This document shows, one piece after another, positions 24,246 to 34,263 of a stretch of 64,000 nucleotides of DNA. The stretch is taken from the NCBI GenBank assembly GCA_028571685.1, contig CM053140.1:223653323-223717322 (forward strand), written 5' to 3'. The stretch's first letter is position 1; each line of letters opens with the position of its first letter. The position numbers and the translations under genes are program-made. Source of the stretch: Heterohyrax brucei. Lineage: Eukaryota > Chordata > Mammalia > Hyracoidea > Procaviidae. A model generated the notes under the pieces. It was not told the origin of the DNA, did not search any database, and worked only from the letters and a program-made list of their open reading frames with translations.

Positions 24246-24386
24246 TTGCTGTGCTTAGTTGCTCCTGAGTCAGCTGCAATTCATGGTCATCTTATGTATA
24301 CCAAACAAAATGCTGCCCAGTCCTATACCATATTCACAATCATTGTTACATCTGCATACACTGTTGTGATGATTGTGTCAGTCCAT
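24246..24386 (-). mobile_element. RTE fragment, left of ERV
   Basis: Antisense RTE 3' end ('gctgtgcttagttgctcctg' degraded, 'tatgtataccaaacaaaatg'). It is cut by the ERV at the duplicated 'gtccat' and resumes at 26913. Confidence 0.75.
24381..24386. other. ERV target-site duplication, left
   Basis: 'gtccat' precedes the 5' LTR and is repeated exactly at 26913-26918 after the 3' LTR. Six bases is usual for betaretrovirus-like (class II) integration. Confidence 0.85.
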
Positions 24387-24748
24387 TGTGGGGAGCGGAG
24401 CCTCCGGCCCAAGATGGTGCCCAAGGCCGGAGCCCCTCCTTATTCCACACCCTTGTTTACCAGACTTAGGGCTTGCATAGCGCATGCTTGTGAGCAGTGG
24501 CTACTGATCAGCCTATTGAGAGCCCCGCTTTGAGAGGACGTGGCCTATGGTGATTGGAGGAACCTGGGGGATAAAAGTGTGTGGGGACCGGGTGTAGGAG
24601 GAAGAAGAACAAAGGAAGTAGAATAGAAAGTAGAATAGGAAGTAGAATAGGAAGAAGAACAAAGGAAGAATAAAGCAAGCAACTTGCAAGGTGGCTCGTA
24701 TCCGTGTGTCCTGTCTTCTTTCCGTGGGCGGACAGTTAGGCAGTGACA
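24387..24748 (+). repeat. ERV 5' LTR (362 bp)
   Basis: TG...CA ends ('tgtggggagc' to 'gcagtgaca'). A TATA-like 'ataaaag' lies at 24571 and AATAAA at 24669-24674. Between them, in R, is a purine-rich tract with three 12-base 'gaagtagaatag' units not seen in the 3' LTR. Confidence 0.9.
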
Positions 24749-24750
24749 AG

Positions 24751-24768
24751 TGGCGCCTGAACGTGGGG
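24751..24768 (+). other. Primer binding site, lysine tRNA type
   Basis: 'tggcgcctgaacgtgggg' starts two bases after the LTR. It fits the 3' end of a lysine tRNA apart from a one-base expansion (TG where CC-A is usual), typical of class II elements. Confidence 0.7.
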
Positions 24769-24804
24769 CCCCCTGGGAGCCCAAGAGGAAGAGATAGCAG
24801 CGCT

Positions 24805-24985
24805 GGTAAGTCCCTGGGAAAAAAGGGGCGATCTCAAGTCCCTGGGAAAAGGAGGGGCAATCTCAAGTCCCCGGGAAAAGGAGGGGCAATCGCAAATCCC
24901 CGGGTAAGAGGGGCAATCGCAAGTTCTCCGGGTAAGAGGAGACCATCGGGAGGGGAAGTTCTCCGGGGAGTCGGAGACCATAGCC
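24805..24985 (+). repeat. Leader tandem array after major splice donor
   Basis: 'ctggtaagtc' at 24803-24812 is a strong splice-donor match. Six units of 27-30 bases follow, each starting 'aagtccctggg', 'aagtccccggg', 'aaatccccggg' or 'aagttctccggg' (24808, 24836, 24865, 24894, 24921, 24956). Later units contain 'gggtaag', so donor-like sites are repeated. Confidence 0.8.
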
Positions 24986-25073
24986 AAGTGCACTAAGCAC
25001 CGGCAGAGCCTGGGGCAGGGAGCGCCGGGTGGGAGCAGGGTAGTTATCGTGGGAGGTTAGCTTCACTTTCGCC

Positions 25074-25163
25074 ATGGGGAATCAGCTGTCTGCCAGACAC
25101 CTTCAGAATGCCTGTAAGAGTTTGTTTAAGCAGCATGGCATTGGTATAAAGCAAGCTTCTTAA
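25074..25163 (+). pseudogene. ERV gag start, 29 codons
   Basis: A good start context 'gccatggg' opens a frame beginning MGNQ, with the glycine-2 needed for myristoylation of matrix, and stops after 29 codons. The rest of gag, and all of pro and pol, are absent. Downstream to about 25840 is AT-rich and non-coding. Confidence 0.7.
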
Positions 25164-25839
25164 AACTGGCTATGCTTTTCAAGCTCAAACCAACTTTACA
25201 GCTTCAGCCAGCAGAAAATTTAAAAGGACAGGTTACTCATTTTTTTCTTCCCTGCTCGCACCTGCCTCAGCCGCTTTGTAGCTTTAGCCAGCAAAGAATT
25301 TATAAATCAACTAACTGCAGCCCTTAAAACTAAAATTAACTCCTACCAGTGCAGCGTGGGGCTTACAACTAATTAATCACAACCAGTTACAGATTCCTTT
25401 GTTCCTTCTCCTTTAATCTCCAAGGACATGGCCTTCGGACCAGAAAACGAAAACTACATTTAATATATTCACAACATGCTTTCTTGCTTCTTATCTCTGT
25501 AAAAATGTGAGTTTAACAGACTAATTCCATTAACTGAAAAAATTTTCTCTTAGGTTTTAAACTTTGCCTGATGTAAACAACCTGGCTTATACTTCTAAGA
25601 GCTTTCAAAAATTTTACAACACCCTTAAAATTATAAACACAGCTTACCATATCATTTAATAAAATATACCCTTTTGTTATCAATCACTTGCTGTCACTAA
25701 CCAAGCCGCAAGGCAGAAATTATATTTTCACAGGAATTCAACTCGCAAACGCAACCTGACACATACCCTCTGAGAGATCTCCCCAACAACAGTGAAGTCA
25801 CTGCCAAAACGTCGTGTGATTGGTGCCCACCAGCTCCTT

Positions 25840-26300
25840 CATTGTTAACCCTTTTCAGATACTGCAACATCACCAAATTAAATAAAACAAGGAACTATGC
25901 TGTCAATGGCCAAAATGTAAAGAACTCTGGACTTGGACATAAACTAACCCAATCTCTCCTGAATAAAACAGTCACCACTTGTGTAACAGGAACCAACATA
26001 ATCCTTAAAAGGAATTTCAATGAGAAAAATGTAAACATCACTTAAAAAAAGGGAATGACTGTCACATAGGGCAATGAAACCTGCCACAGTGTAACCTGTT
26101 TTAACATAATGTGTTTTAACTGTAATTTTGCTAATTGTGTGGGCCCCCTTGGGGAAGGGAAACTTATGATTGTTCTACATCAGCCTCCCTTTGTGTTACT
26201 GCCTGTAAACTTGTCGGGACAAAGGGCTACAAGTAATAGAAAAATTGCAAGAGTTGAATAGGCCTAAGCAGGCTATCGCGGCCACTCCAAGCGAACAGCC
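25840..26300 (+). pseudogene. ERV env remnant around the surface/transmembrane junction
   Basis: 25842-26045 is open for 67 codons with several N-glycosylation sequons, as in a surface subunit. After stops, 26184-26210 reads PPFVLLPVN, a class II env signature. In another frame at 26251-26286 comes LNRPKQAIAA, which sits where the cleavage site and fusion peptide should be; the RPKQ lacks the terminal arginine of a furin site. Frameshift and stops make it non-functional. Confidence 0.65.
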
Positions 26301-26480
26301 CTTGGCAAATGTCTGGCTCAGCATGATAGAAGGGTAGTCAGAGAGGAGCAACCTCTTCTGGGGGTGCTACCAACCTAAGACAGGGGCCTCACCAAGCTGT
26401 GAGGTATCCCGATGACGGGTAAGGAGCATCCTAGCCGAAGATGACCTAAGGCAGGTACCTTCTCGGCTGTTTATGTAAAC

Positions 26481-26493
26481 AAAAAGGGGGAGA
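26481..26493 (+). other. ERV polypurine tract
   Basis: 'aaaaagggggaga' lies directly before the 3' LTR, the standard place for the plus-strand primer. Confidence 0.85.
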
Positions 26494-26912
26494 TGTGGGG
26501 AGCGGAGCCTCCGGCCCAAGATGGCGCCCAAGGCCGGAGCCCCTCCTTATTCCACACCCTCGTTTACCAGACTTAGGGCTTTCTTAGCGCATGCTTGTGA
26601 GCAGTGGCTGCTGATCAGCCTATTAAGAGCCCCGCTTTGGGAGGACATGGCCTTGGGTGATTGGACGAACCTGGGAGATAAAAGCGTGTGGGGACCGGGT
26701 GTAGGGGGAAGAAGAACAAAGAAAGAAGAATAGGGGAAGCAGACACAGCCTTGGGAGCTGCAGCTGCCGCCACGTCCCTGAACGCTGTGGCGTTCAGGGA
26801 CGCGGCGCAGCAGGAGAGCGAGGAGGAAGAAGAATAAAGCAAGTAACTTGCAAGGTGGCTCGTATCCGTGTGTCCTGTCTTCTTTCCGCGGGCGGACAGT
26901 TAGGCAGTGACA
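26494..26912 (+). repeat. ERV 3' LTR (419 bp), with extra R segment
   Basis: Same ends as the 5' LTR; AATAAA at 26833-26838. Between TATA ('ataaaag' near 26679) and AATAAA it lacks the 12-base units of the 5' LTR. Instead it carries a GC-rich segment (about 26735-26822) with a perfect hairpin. Confidence 0.9.
26773..26802. other. Perfect 13-bp hairpin in 3' LTR R region
   Basis: 'cgtccctgaacgc' (26773-26785), loop 'tgtg', then 'gcgttcagggacg' (26790-26802). Absent from the 5' LTR. Confidence 0.9.
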
Positions 26913-27310
26913 GTCCATCTCATTAAAGGTCTTCCTTATTTCTGCTGATTCTCTAGTCTATCAAACAAAATATTCTTTCTAGCAATTGGTCTTTGCTGAT
27001 GATGTCCAAAGAAAGTAAACTGAAGTCTCACTATTCTCACTTCTAAATATCATTGTCATTGCATTTCTTCAAAGACTGATTTGTTCATTCTTCTGATAGT
27101 CCATGCTATGTTCATCTTTCTTTGCTAACACTGCATTCAAACGAATCAATTTTTCTTCTGCATTCCTTTTTCAGTGTCTGGTTTTCATGTATGTTAAGAG
27201 AGAGAAAAAGTCGTGGCTTGGGTCAGATACATATTAGTCATCAAAATGACAACTTTGCTTTTTAAAACATTAAAGAGGTCTTTTGCACCAGATTTCTCCA
27301 AATGTGATAC
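26913..27310 (-). mobile_element. RTE fragment, right of ERV
   Basis: 'gtccatctcattaaaggtct' resumes the antisense RTE cut at 24386 and ends near 'gcaccagatttctcc'. Confidence 0.8.
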
Positions 27311-28684
27311 TTAGCATACAACTACTTTTACTATGTGATTTTTACTAACTTCTGAGTGAGATAGACATAGGGGAAATTAATTCTAAGACAAGCTGAAAAT
27401 TAAATATGCTAAACAGAACTATATGGTTTGGAAAAGAGGAAGTACAGGGAACATCTTTCTTATTTTTATCTGAGACCAACAAGCAGGCTTTCTTGAAAAG
27501 GAAGGATTTAAACTAAGCTTTGAAATTTATAGGTGGAGAAAGACACTCTAGTCTCTGAAAATGAAAAAGGTGAACATAGCAGATAGTGTAAGTTAGGTTT
27601 GGGGTTTGAGAATTTCCTGTGTGGCTGAAAGTGAAGGCTTTTGAAAGAAATTTTTAGAAGAGAGATCTAGAAAGTTAGCTTCATGTTTGACTGTGGAGGA
27701 TCCTAAACATCATGTTAAGGTCTCTGGGTCTTGTTCATTTAGGAAAATCACTATTGGGTTTTGAGCAAATGAGGTACGCGATGTTTGTCTAGTCACTTTA
27801 TAAGGCCTTCCCTGCTCACTGACAAAAGTCTATAGGTTCAGGAAGATGACTCAGGGTCAGCACAGAGACTGAAATGGGAAGGAGAGAGACTAGAGCAAGC
27901 AGACTGATCTGGAAGTGAAAATGAGACAATGAAGACTCCTAAACTGAGTAGAAACAACAGGAAGGCAAAAGCTGTGATTCTACTAGGCAAAATAGTCTCT
28001 GTAACCTACAGAGGTTATAGCCTCTATAATAACCTTTAGCAGATGCTTCAGTTAAGATTGCAAAACATTTTCCATTACAGTCCTCACATTTGGCCGCTCA
28101 TACTTACTTATCTTGATCCCAGTTTCTGAAAGATAATCTCAGATCAGATGCAGATCTTTTAAGAATATTCCCTCTGCATCATGTCAACAAGTATCAAAAA
28201 CATTTGTATTGGAAAATATGAGATAAAAAGAGAGAAAAGATTATTTGCTTAAATATCAAATATCTGAAAGGAATAGTTTAATATGTCAGACTTATTGCCT
28301 TAAGCTGGGTACAAACATAGTAGAATTTGGTGGATTTCATTCCAACAAATAATTTAAAGCAAGAATAGTTTAATTCTTGCTGGATTTTTATTTGTTTTTA
28401 AGACCACTGGGAGGGGGTTTCCTTATTAGATTGTTTGTTTTAAGATCACTGAAGCTTGATATCAAATAAGCCTGTGAAATGACTACTTGATTTAAACAGG
28501 ACTCTTAACTCTGTGGAAGGAGCCTAGAGCCAATCTTGGAGTTGGAGACCCCAGCAAGGAATATACTCCATTAAGTTGTAGCTTCCACAAGCTGTAAATC
28601 CAGAAGGTAATATGGATAGGATAGAAACCCCTTAGAAACAAAGATCCTCTATCTTGGAGGGAATTTTTGAGATTATCTACTTCA
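27311..28684. other. No gene; possible ancient repeat
   Basis: About 27470-27960 resembles a common, very old mammalian interspersed repeat ('ggtctctgggtcttgttcat', 'gggttttgagcaaatgag'). The rest is unclassified. Confidence 0.35.
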
Positions 28685-28800
28685 ACCTCTTCATTTAGGA
28701 GGTAAGGGAACTGGATCCAAAGAGATTAAATAACTTGCCCAAAGATCCATATATGTCTTTACTTCTAGATCATGGCACTCTTCTGCTTAAAGTACATTTC
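28685..28800 (-). repeat. MIR-like fragment, antisense
   Basis: 'aacctcttcatttaggaggt ... gagattaaataacttgccca' follows the antisense MIR core. Confidence 0.5.
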
Positions 28801-29614
28801 TCCACATCTTGCCTGAGGTTTCACAGAGCCTAAACTTGCAGGATATTGGGAAAAGCGGTTTTCATAACTAGTGACTGACAGTTGGCTGTAGGCTGGAAGC
28901 AGAATTGTGGGCCCTTAAGGTAATATGTAAAAGTACTGAGAATCCACTAAACATACAATTTAATACAATTTATAAAATTCCTCTCATAAAGTTCCCTTTT
29001 CTCTGTTTTCATCTTGCTACCCAAGCTACCCTGTATGTCGTTTTCAGTTGATTGCATCTAAGGCGTAACACTGGGAGGACAAGATACATACTGACATTGT
29101 TTTTTAAATAGCTTTCCTCCTCCACTTTTTCTTCCAGCACCTTCATGCCCATATGCCACTACGTCTGATCAGTTTCTGAGTTCTTCTAACTCAAGAGTGA
29201 CTGCTTACTGGGAAATTTCTAGAACTCTTCTCACACTGGTGAAAAACTAAAGTCTTGAACTCCTGTGGAAATTACTAGTATTAGTGTTTAAAAAGATAAT
29301 TTGGAAACTGACTTCCTAGGAGATATAAGCAAAAACAATAAAATGATATATCAAATTAACCTTTTCTTATGGCAGCATCATGAATTCTCCTGTTAAAATT
29401 AACTACAAAAGACCTCAGAAGATATAAATGAACATGATGCAATCATATTAACTTCATACAAATAATATATCCATCAAAAGCAGTAATATTAAATACACTG
29501 ATGTATTTGGATAAGACAAGGAGATTAATTGCCATGATTTTATTTGTGTGTGTTCCTAAATATCAGAGATGAGTAGTGAATAAATGAAGAAATAATCATA
29601 CTTCTCAGGACAAT
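28801..29614. other. No gene recognised
   Basis: AT-rich sequence without repeat or coding signal I can name. Confidence 0.4.
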
Positions 29615-29770
29615 TACACACTACATGTGGCAGGCTCTGTTAAGTACTGTCATATGCTACATCTCATTTAATATTCATGTACAACTTAGTGACAGGTTAT
29701 TAATTATTACTCATACCATTGTGACAATTACAAGGAAAATAAATCAAGGAGGCCAGGAATTTTTTTTTCT
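29615..29770 (-). repeat. MIR copy, antisense
   Basis: 'tggcaggctctgttaagtac ... acatctcatttaatattcat' matches the antisense 3' half of MIR. Confidence 0.55.
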
Positions 29771-29884
29771 GAACTAGAAAATGCCAAATAGGAAGAGATT
29801 CAATATTAAGTTTATTTGATTAAAAATTCCATGTTCTTTATGCTGTGGTGCCTCCTATATAAAATCTTCAAGGGAATTATATAA

Positions 29885-30101
29885 CTAAAATTTAATGTGC
29901 GCTTATTAGAGTGTAGGCACTATCCAAATGCTTTGTGTGTTCAATTCCTCATTATTCAACCACCTCATTATTTGCTTGTTTTTCACTTAAAAATGAGAAA
30001 GCTAAAGTGCAGGGACGTTAACTTGCCCTCAGCCTCACAGTGATGATTTGGCAACCACACTGTAATTTAAATCCAGAACCCAAACTCTTGACCATCACAT
30101 T
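29885..30101 (-). repeat. MIR copy, antisense
   Basis: 'taggcactatccaaatgctt ... aaaaatgagaaagctaaagt ... taacttgccctcagcctcac' spans most of MIR. Confidence 0.65.
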
Positions 30102-30622
30102 TGTCATGGATAGACTTGTGTCCCCCAGAAAATATGTGTAGCCATGTGGCTGGGCTGTGATTCCTAGTATCTTGTGACTGTCCTCCATTGTGTGGTTTTC
30201 CTACACTATATGTTAAAGGTTAGGGTGGGGCTATAAATCCCTCCATAGGATTACCTCCCTGCTCCACTGTAAAGGGAGTTTCCCTGGAATATGGCTTGCC
30301 CCACCCTTAATCCTTTCGTCCTACAAGAGATAAAAGGAAAGAGAAGCAAGTGGAGAATTGGGAACCTCACTCCATCAAGCAAGCAGCACGGGGAGAAGAG
30401 TGTGTCCTTCAGACCTGAGGTTCCTGCGCCAAGACGCTCCCTGGACAAAGACTGATGCAATACTGGACTTGCCTCCTGAGCTGACAAGGGGAAAGCCTTC
30501 CCCTGGAGTAGACACCCTGAATATGGACTTGCAGCCTACCAGACTATGTAAGAATAAACTTTCCTTTATTAAAGCCGTCCACTCTGTGGTATTTGTTAGA
30601 GGAGCCCTAGCTGACTAAAACA
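30102..30622 (+). mobile_element. MaLR-like solo LTR (younger subfamily), copy 1
   Basis: 'tgtcatggatagacttgtgt' to 'tagctgactaaaaca', with AATAAA ('aagaataaac'). Same subfamily as 34264-34774 and 56949-57450. A 174-bp central block is almost identical to the 34.4-34.6 kb copy (see findings). Confidence 0.8.
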
Positions 30623-30904
30623 AGGCTATTGTGCCTTAATTAATTTCATTCCCTTCCACTCTATCCCACTCTTCTTTTCTTTTCTTTGCTCTGCTCTCCC
30701 TGTCATCCTTCCATATTTCCTTCCTTTTCCCTTATTTCCTTCCTCCAAACATTCATCCACAATCTGCAGGGGGATTGTATACAAGATGAATGAATGACCC
30801 AAGAATGAAGAACTCAGAGAGAAAGAGACAGGTAAATACATAATTTTAGAAGATGCCACTGAGCCTCTATGTGGGGTATTTACATTTCTGAACAATTGCC
30901 CAGG

Positions 30905-31090
30905 TTTCACTAATGGTACTGGTTAGAGATCATTTCTGAGAACCACTAGTAGAACTGAGTCTTATGTATAAATTTGAGTGGTTCTCAAAATTATACATAA
31001 GACTCAGCCAGGGATCTTGTTAAAACACAGATTTTGATTCATTATATTTGGGGTGGAAATGCAAATTCTTAGCCCTGGTTCAAACCACTA
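30905..31090 (+). repeat. MER5-type hAT fragments, end to end
   Basis: 'tctgagaaccactag' (30933-30947) looks like a right terminal repeat. 'gagtggttctcaaaa' (30976-30990) opens a second element continuing 'gatcttgttaaaacacagat' and 'gcaaattcttagccctgg', a MER5A-like body. Confidence 0.55.
30955..31007. repeat. Perfect 16-bp inverted repeat
   Basis: 'ctgagtcttatgtata' (30955-30970) and 'tatacataagactcag' (30992-31007), with the hAT terminal repeat in the 21-base spacer. Confidence 0.9.
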
Positions 31091-31462
31091 ATACTTTTTT
31101 AGCATCCAAGTACTCGTGTACTTGTATCCTCTGGGATCCTTGGATTCGAGCATACAGAAATAGAAACTGAGGTGAGGAAGACAGCAACAATGAACAGATA
31201 AGACCTTGTAAATGACAGCAAGTGATAGAAACATCATTTTGGGGATGACAGATTTTAAGTGTAGGAGCCAGATCTGACACACATGTCACATGGTAGAAGC
31301 TGTGTTTTAGAAAACTACTACAATACATGAAGAAAAGTCATACAGCACAGGAATAAAATATAGAAACCAGTATGCACTTAGCAATTACAATGTGAACTAG
31401 TGCAATATTAGTGGAAATGAAGAGAAAAAAGATGGATTTGGACATCATGGAAAAGAAAATAA
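31091..31462. other. No gene recognised
   Basis: Nothing classifiable. Confidence 0.4.
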
Positions 31463-31600
31463 GAAGCCCTGGTGTTGCAGTGGTTGAGGTTATCTGCTAA
31501 CTGAAAGATTGGCAGCATGAACCCACTAAGGGAGTAAGATGTTTCAAGATTCTTTGCACTCAATGGCATGGGTTTAGTTTGGTTGTTTGGAAGAGAAGGA
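31463..31600 (+). repeat. AfroSINE copy, partial
   Basis: 'gaagccctggtgttgcagtg', 'gctaactgaaagattggcag'; the tail is rearranged. Confidence 0.7.
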
Positions 31601-31974
31601 ACACTCAGAATCTACCAAAAAGTGGCTGGTAAATTCTGTGAGGAGTGTGAGGAAAAAGAAGTGGCAAATACCATCCTCAAGTTCTAGTTCTATACACTAG
31701 GTGATGTCATTCACCAAGATGGGAATGGAGGAATAGAAGGAACAAGAGGACAGTCAAAAGTTTCTTTGGATGCAAGAAAAAAAAAAGAGTTCTTGTGGTA
31801 TATTCTGAAGGACATGAGTTGGGGCAAAGATGAAAGGGGTACAACTTTCTAATTTATCAGGAATGGTGTAAGAACCAGAACAAATAATGTAGATGCACTA
31901 ACTTGCCTTTCATCACAGGTGGAGTTTGCTGACTAGCCCATTTTGGAGGCAATTTAGTTTGGCTGTATCTAGAT
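31601..31974. other. No gene recognised
   Basis: Unclassified; a short A-run near 31780. Confidence 0.4.
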
Positions 31975-32183
31975 TAAGAAGCCCTGGTAGCGTGGCACAG
32001 TGATTAAACTGTTAGCTGCTAATCAGAAGATCTACAGTCCACACACACCAACCACTCCAGGGGAGAAAGATGTGGCAGTCTGCTTCTGTAAAGATTTATA
32101 GCCTTGGAAACTCTAAAAGGCAGTTCTATTCTGTACTATAGTATATTATGAGTACAAATCGACTAGACATATTTGGCTGGATG
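31975..32183 (+). repeat. AfroSINE, long form
   Basis: 'agaagccctggtagcgtggc', 'gatgtggcagtctgcttctg', 'gccttggaaactctaaaagg': includes the extra 'gggagaaagatgtggcag' block absent from the short form. Confidence 0.85.
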
Positions 32184-32203
32184 GACTTTTGTCCCTAGAA
32201 TGG

Positions 32204-32352
32204 AATGCCAGTGGTACAATGATTACAAGCTCTGCCACTGACCGAAAAGGTCACAGTTCAAACCAGCCAATCCTTGGAAACTCTATGGAACAGTTCTACT
32301 CTGTCCTACAGGGTCACTATGAGTCGTAATCGTCTCAATAGCAATGGGATTG
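32204..32352 (+). repeat. AfroSINE copy
   Basis: 'cagtggtacaatgattacaa', 'ggaaactctatggaacagtt', 'cactatgagtcgtaatcgtc'. Confidence 0.85.
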
Positions 32353-32480
32353 TTATCTAAATCACCTGCGAGGCTTGTTGAACTACACATTCAGTAGGTC
32401 TGTAATGGATTCAATCTGCATTTTTGAAAGTCTTGGTTGATTCTGATACCCACAGTTCATGGACCAAACTTAAGAAACAC
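32353..32480 (+). repeat. MER5A-like hAT fragment
   Basis: 'cacctgcgaggcttgttgaa', 'attcagtaggtctgtaatgg', and a right end 'taagaaacactg' near the expected terminal repeat. Confidence 0.6.
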
Positions 32481-32639
32481 TGATTTAGAAGAAGCTGAAA
32501 TAAAAAATAGTGGCTTATATCTGACTAGTTACAGAGCAATCTCTGACTCCTCCTCCATTAATTTGCATTCTGCTTACCTTTCAAGCCTTTCCTGTCCAAC
32601 TGAGATACTACTTTCTCCAATTTAATTAACATCAAATGG

Positions 32640-32840
32640 ACATATTTTACAATGTCACTTTGCATTCACCACCCTTGAAAGGTATGCATTATTTCCTGCA
32701 TTTTGAAGATACAGAACTGAAGCTTAGAAACTAAGTGGGCCAAGACCCTTGAGTTAATCAGCAATAACAGGGAATCGTAGCTACATCATCAAATTCCAAG
32801 GTTTGTGCCCTTTCTGCTATGATACAGCACCTCCTCAAAA
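32640..32840 (-). repeat. MIR copy, antisense
   Basis: 'gcattttgaagatacagaac ... gaagcttagaaactaagtgg' follows the MIR core in antisense. A T17 run sits just beyond, near 32870-32886. Confidence 0.55.
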
Positions 32841-32996
32841 AAAAGCCTTATTTTCTGGCTGATCGTTGTCTTTTTTTTTTTTTTTACTGATGTTTAGGGT
32901 TTAGATCTGTTAACAGTATTTCACACATAGTATACTACTATCCAGCTGCTTTCCATATGTTCAAATTGCATTCTTAACTCTACAATCTACAGCCAC

Positions 32997-33550
32997 TGTT
33001 ATGGATTAAATTGTGTTTTCCCCCAAAGGTGTATCAACTTGGCTAGGCCATAATTCTCAGTATTGTGTGACTGTCCAACATTCTGTGGTCTGATGTGATT
33101 TTGCTATGTGTCAGAGATTCTAATCTCTGCCTGTGGTTAATGAGGTAAGATTAGGTTTTGCTGAAGACGATTAGGGTGGGATATAACATTTACTCAGGAC
33201 AGGGACTTGATACAGTCTAAGGGGGATTTACTTGGGGTATGGCCTTCATAATCTTTTGTCTAATAAAAGATGAAAGGAAGGAGAATTGAGCAGAGACATG
33301 GGACCTCATGCCACCAAGAAAGAAGAGCTGGGAGCAGAGTGTGTCCTTTGGACCCAGGGTCTCTGTGCTGATAACTTCCTATATCAGGATAATACTGATG
33401 ACAATGACCTTCCTCTAGAGAGAAAAAGGCTTCCCCTAGAGCTGGCACCCTAAATTTAGACTACTAGCCTCCTAAGCTGTGAGAGAATAAATTTGTGTTA
33501 AAGACATCCACCTATGGTATTTCTGTTATGAGCACTAGATAACCAAGACA
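32997..33550 (+). mobile_element. MaLR-like solo LTR (old subfamily)
   Basis: 'tgttatggattaaattgtgt' to 'gataaccaagaca'; polyadenylation signal 'gagaataaat'. Flanks 'gccac' and 'accac' are a probable 5-bp duplication with one change. Confidence 0.8.
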
Positions 33551-33639
33551 ACCACAGACTATTTTAATTTGTTGTCCACCCAACAGAGCCTGGCACTCAG
33601 AGGGCATTTAGTGGAAGCTCAACAAATGCTGTACTCAGT

Positions 33640-33790
33640 TCCCTGAGGTGGTGGCTGACCAAAGTAAAGGCAAATGAAGACTTCCTGTGTGGTCTTGGGT
33701 GTCTCACTTCACATCTTAAATTCCTCCTCTTTAAGGTGAGGAGATTCATACATTTTCCTCACAAGAGTCACAGGAATTTTGAAGAGAGTA
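33640..33790 (+). repeat. MIR copy
   Basis: 'tggtcttgggtgtctcactt ... cctctttaaggtgaggag' is the MIR core on the plus strand. Confidence 0.5.
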
Positions 33791-33944
33791 GAAGGATATA
33801 CTAGCACCAAAACACAGTGAATCAAGGTAAGAAAATTAAGTTTTGAGTGAATATTAACCAAGGAGGAACAGTATCCTTTCTAGAACATCAGATTTCCAGT
33901 CACAAAGCCAGAAAATTAATAGCTAGCCCCAGCCACTCAAAGGA

Positions 33945-34085
33945 TTCATTTATTTCTCCCATAGCTGTAGATCTTTACAGAAGCCAACTGCCAGGTCTTC
34001 CTTCCACAGAGTGGCTGCTGGCTTTGAACTGTGGACCTATTGGTTAGCAGATGAATGCTTTAACCACTATGCGACCAGGGATCAT
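33945..34085 (-). repeat. AfroSINE, antisense
   Basis: 'gctgtagatctttacagaag', 'ctattggttagcagatgaat', 'taaccactatgcgaccaggg'. Confidence 0.85.
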
Positions 34086-34263
34086 TGGTAATAGGAAATA
34101 GGGGCCACATTATTACTGAATCAGGACCAAGAGAACAATTAGATGATCTCATTAAGAACAGACGGGAGGCAGGGCCAAGCTGGCAGAGTAGTCAGATACA
34201 TTCTGTGGTCTGTTTTAGAATAAAGACACCCCCCCCAAAACAACTGAATTGATTATACACGAC

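Larger units (their letters stand above)
24387..26912 (+). mobile_element. Class II (ERVK-like) endogenous retrovirus, deleted
   Basis: A 2.5-kb provirus: 5' LTR, lysine-type PBS, splice-donor leader with tandem repeats, the first codons of gag, mostly non-coding sequence, an env surface/transmembrane junction remnant, polypurine tract, 3' LTR. There is no protease, reverse transcriptase or integrase, so it could only have spread with help from another virus. The intact 6-bp duplication shows it integrated as a unit. The two LTRs differ by about 16 substitutions (roughly 5%) plus a replaced segment. Confidence 0.9.

Noticed and set aside
26547..26918. A 123-codon minus-strand open frame over the 3' LTR
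   Set aside because: It is the antisense of a GC-rich LTR and extends into flanking RTE; chance openness from base composition.
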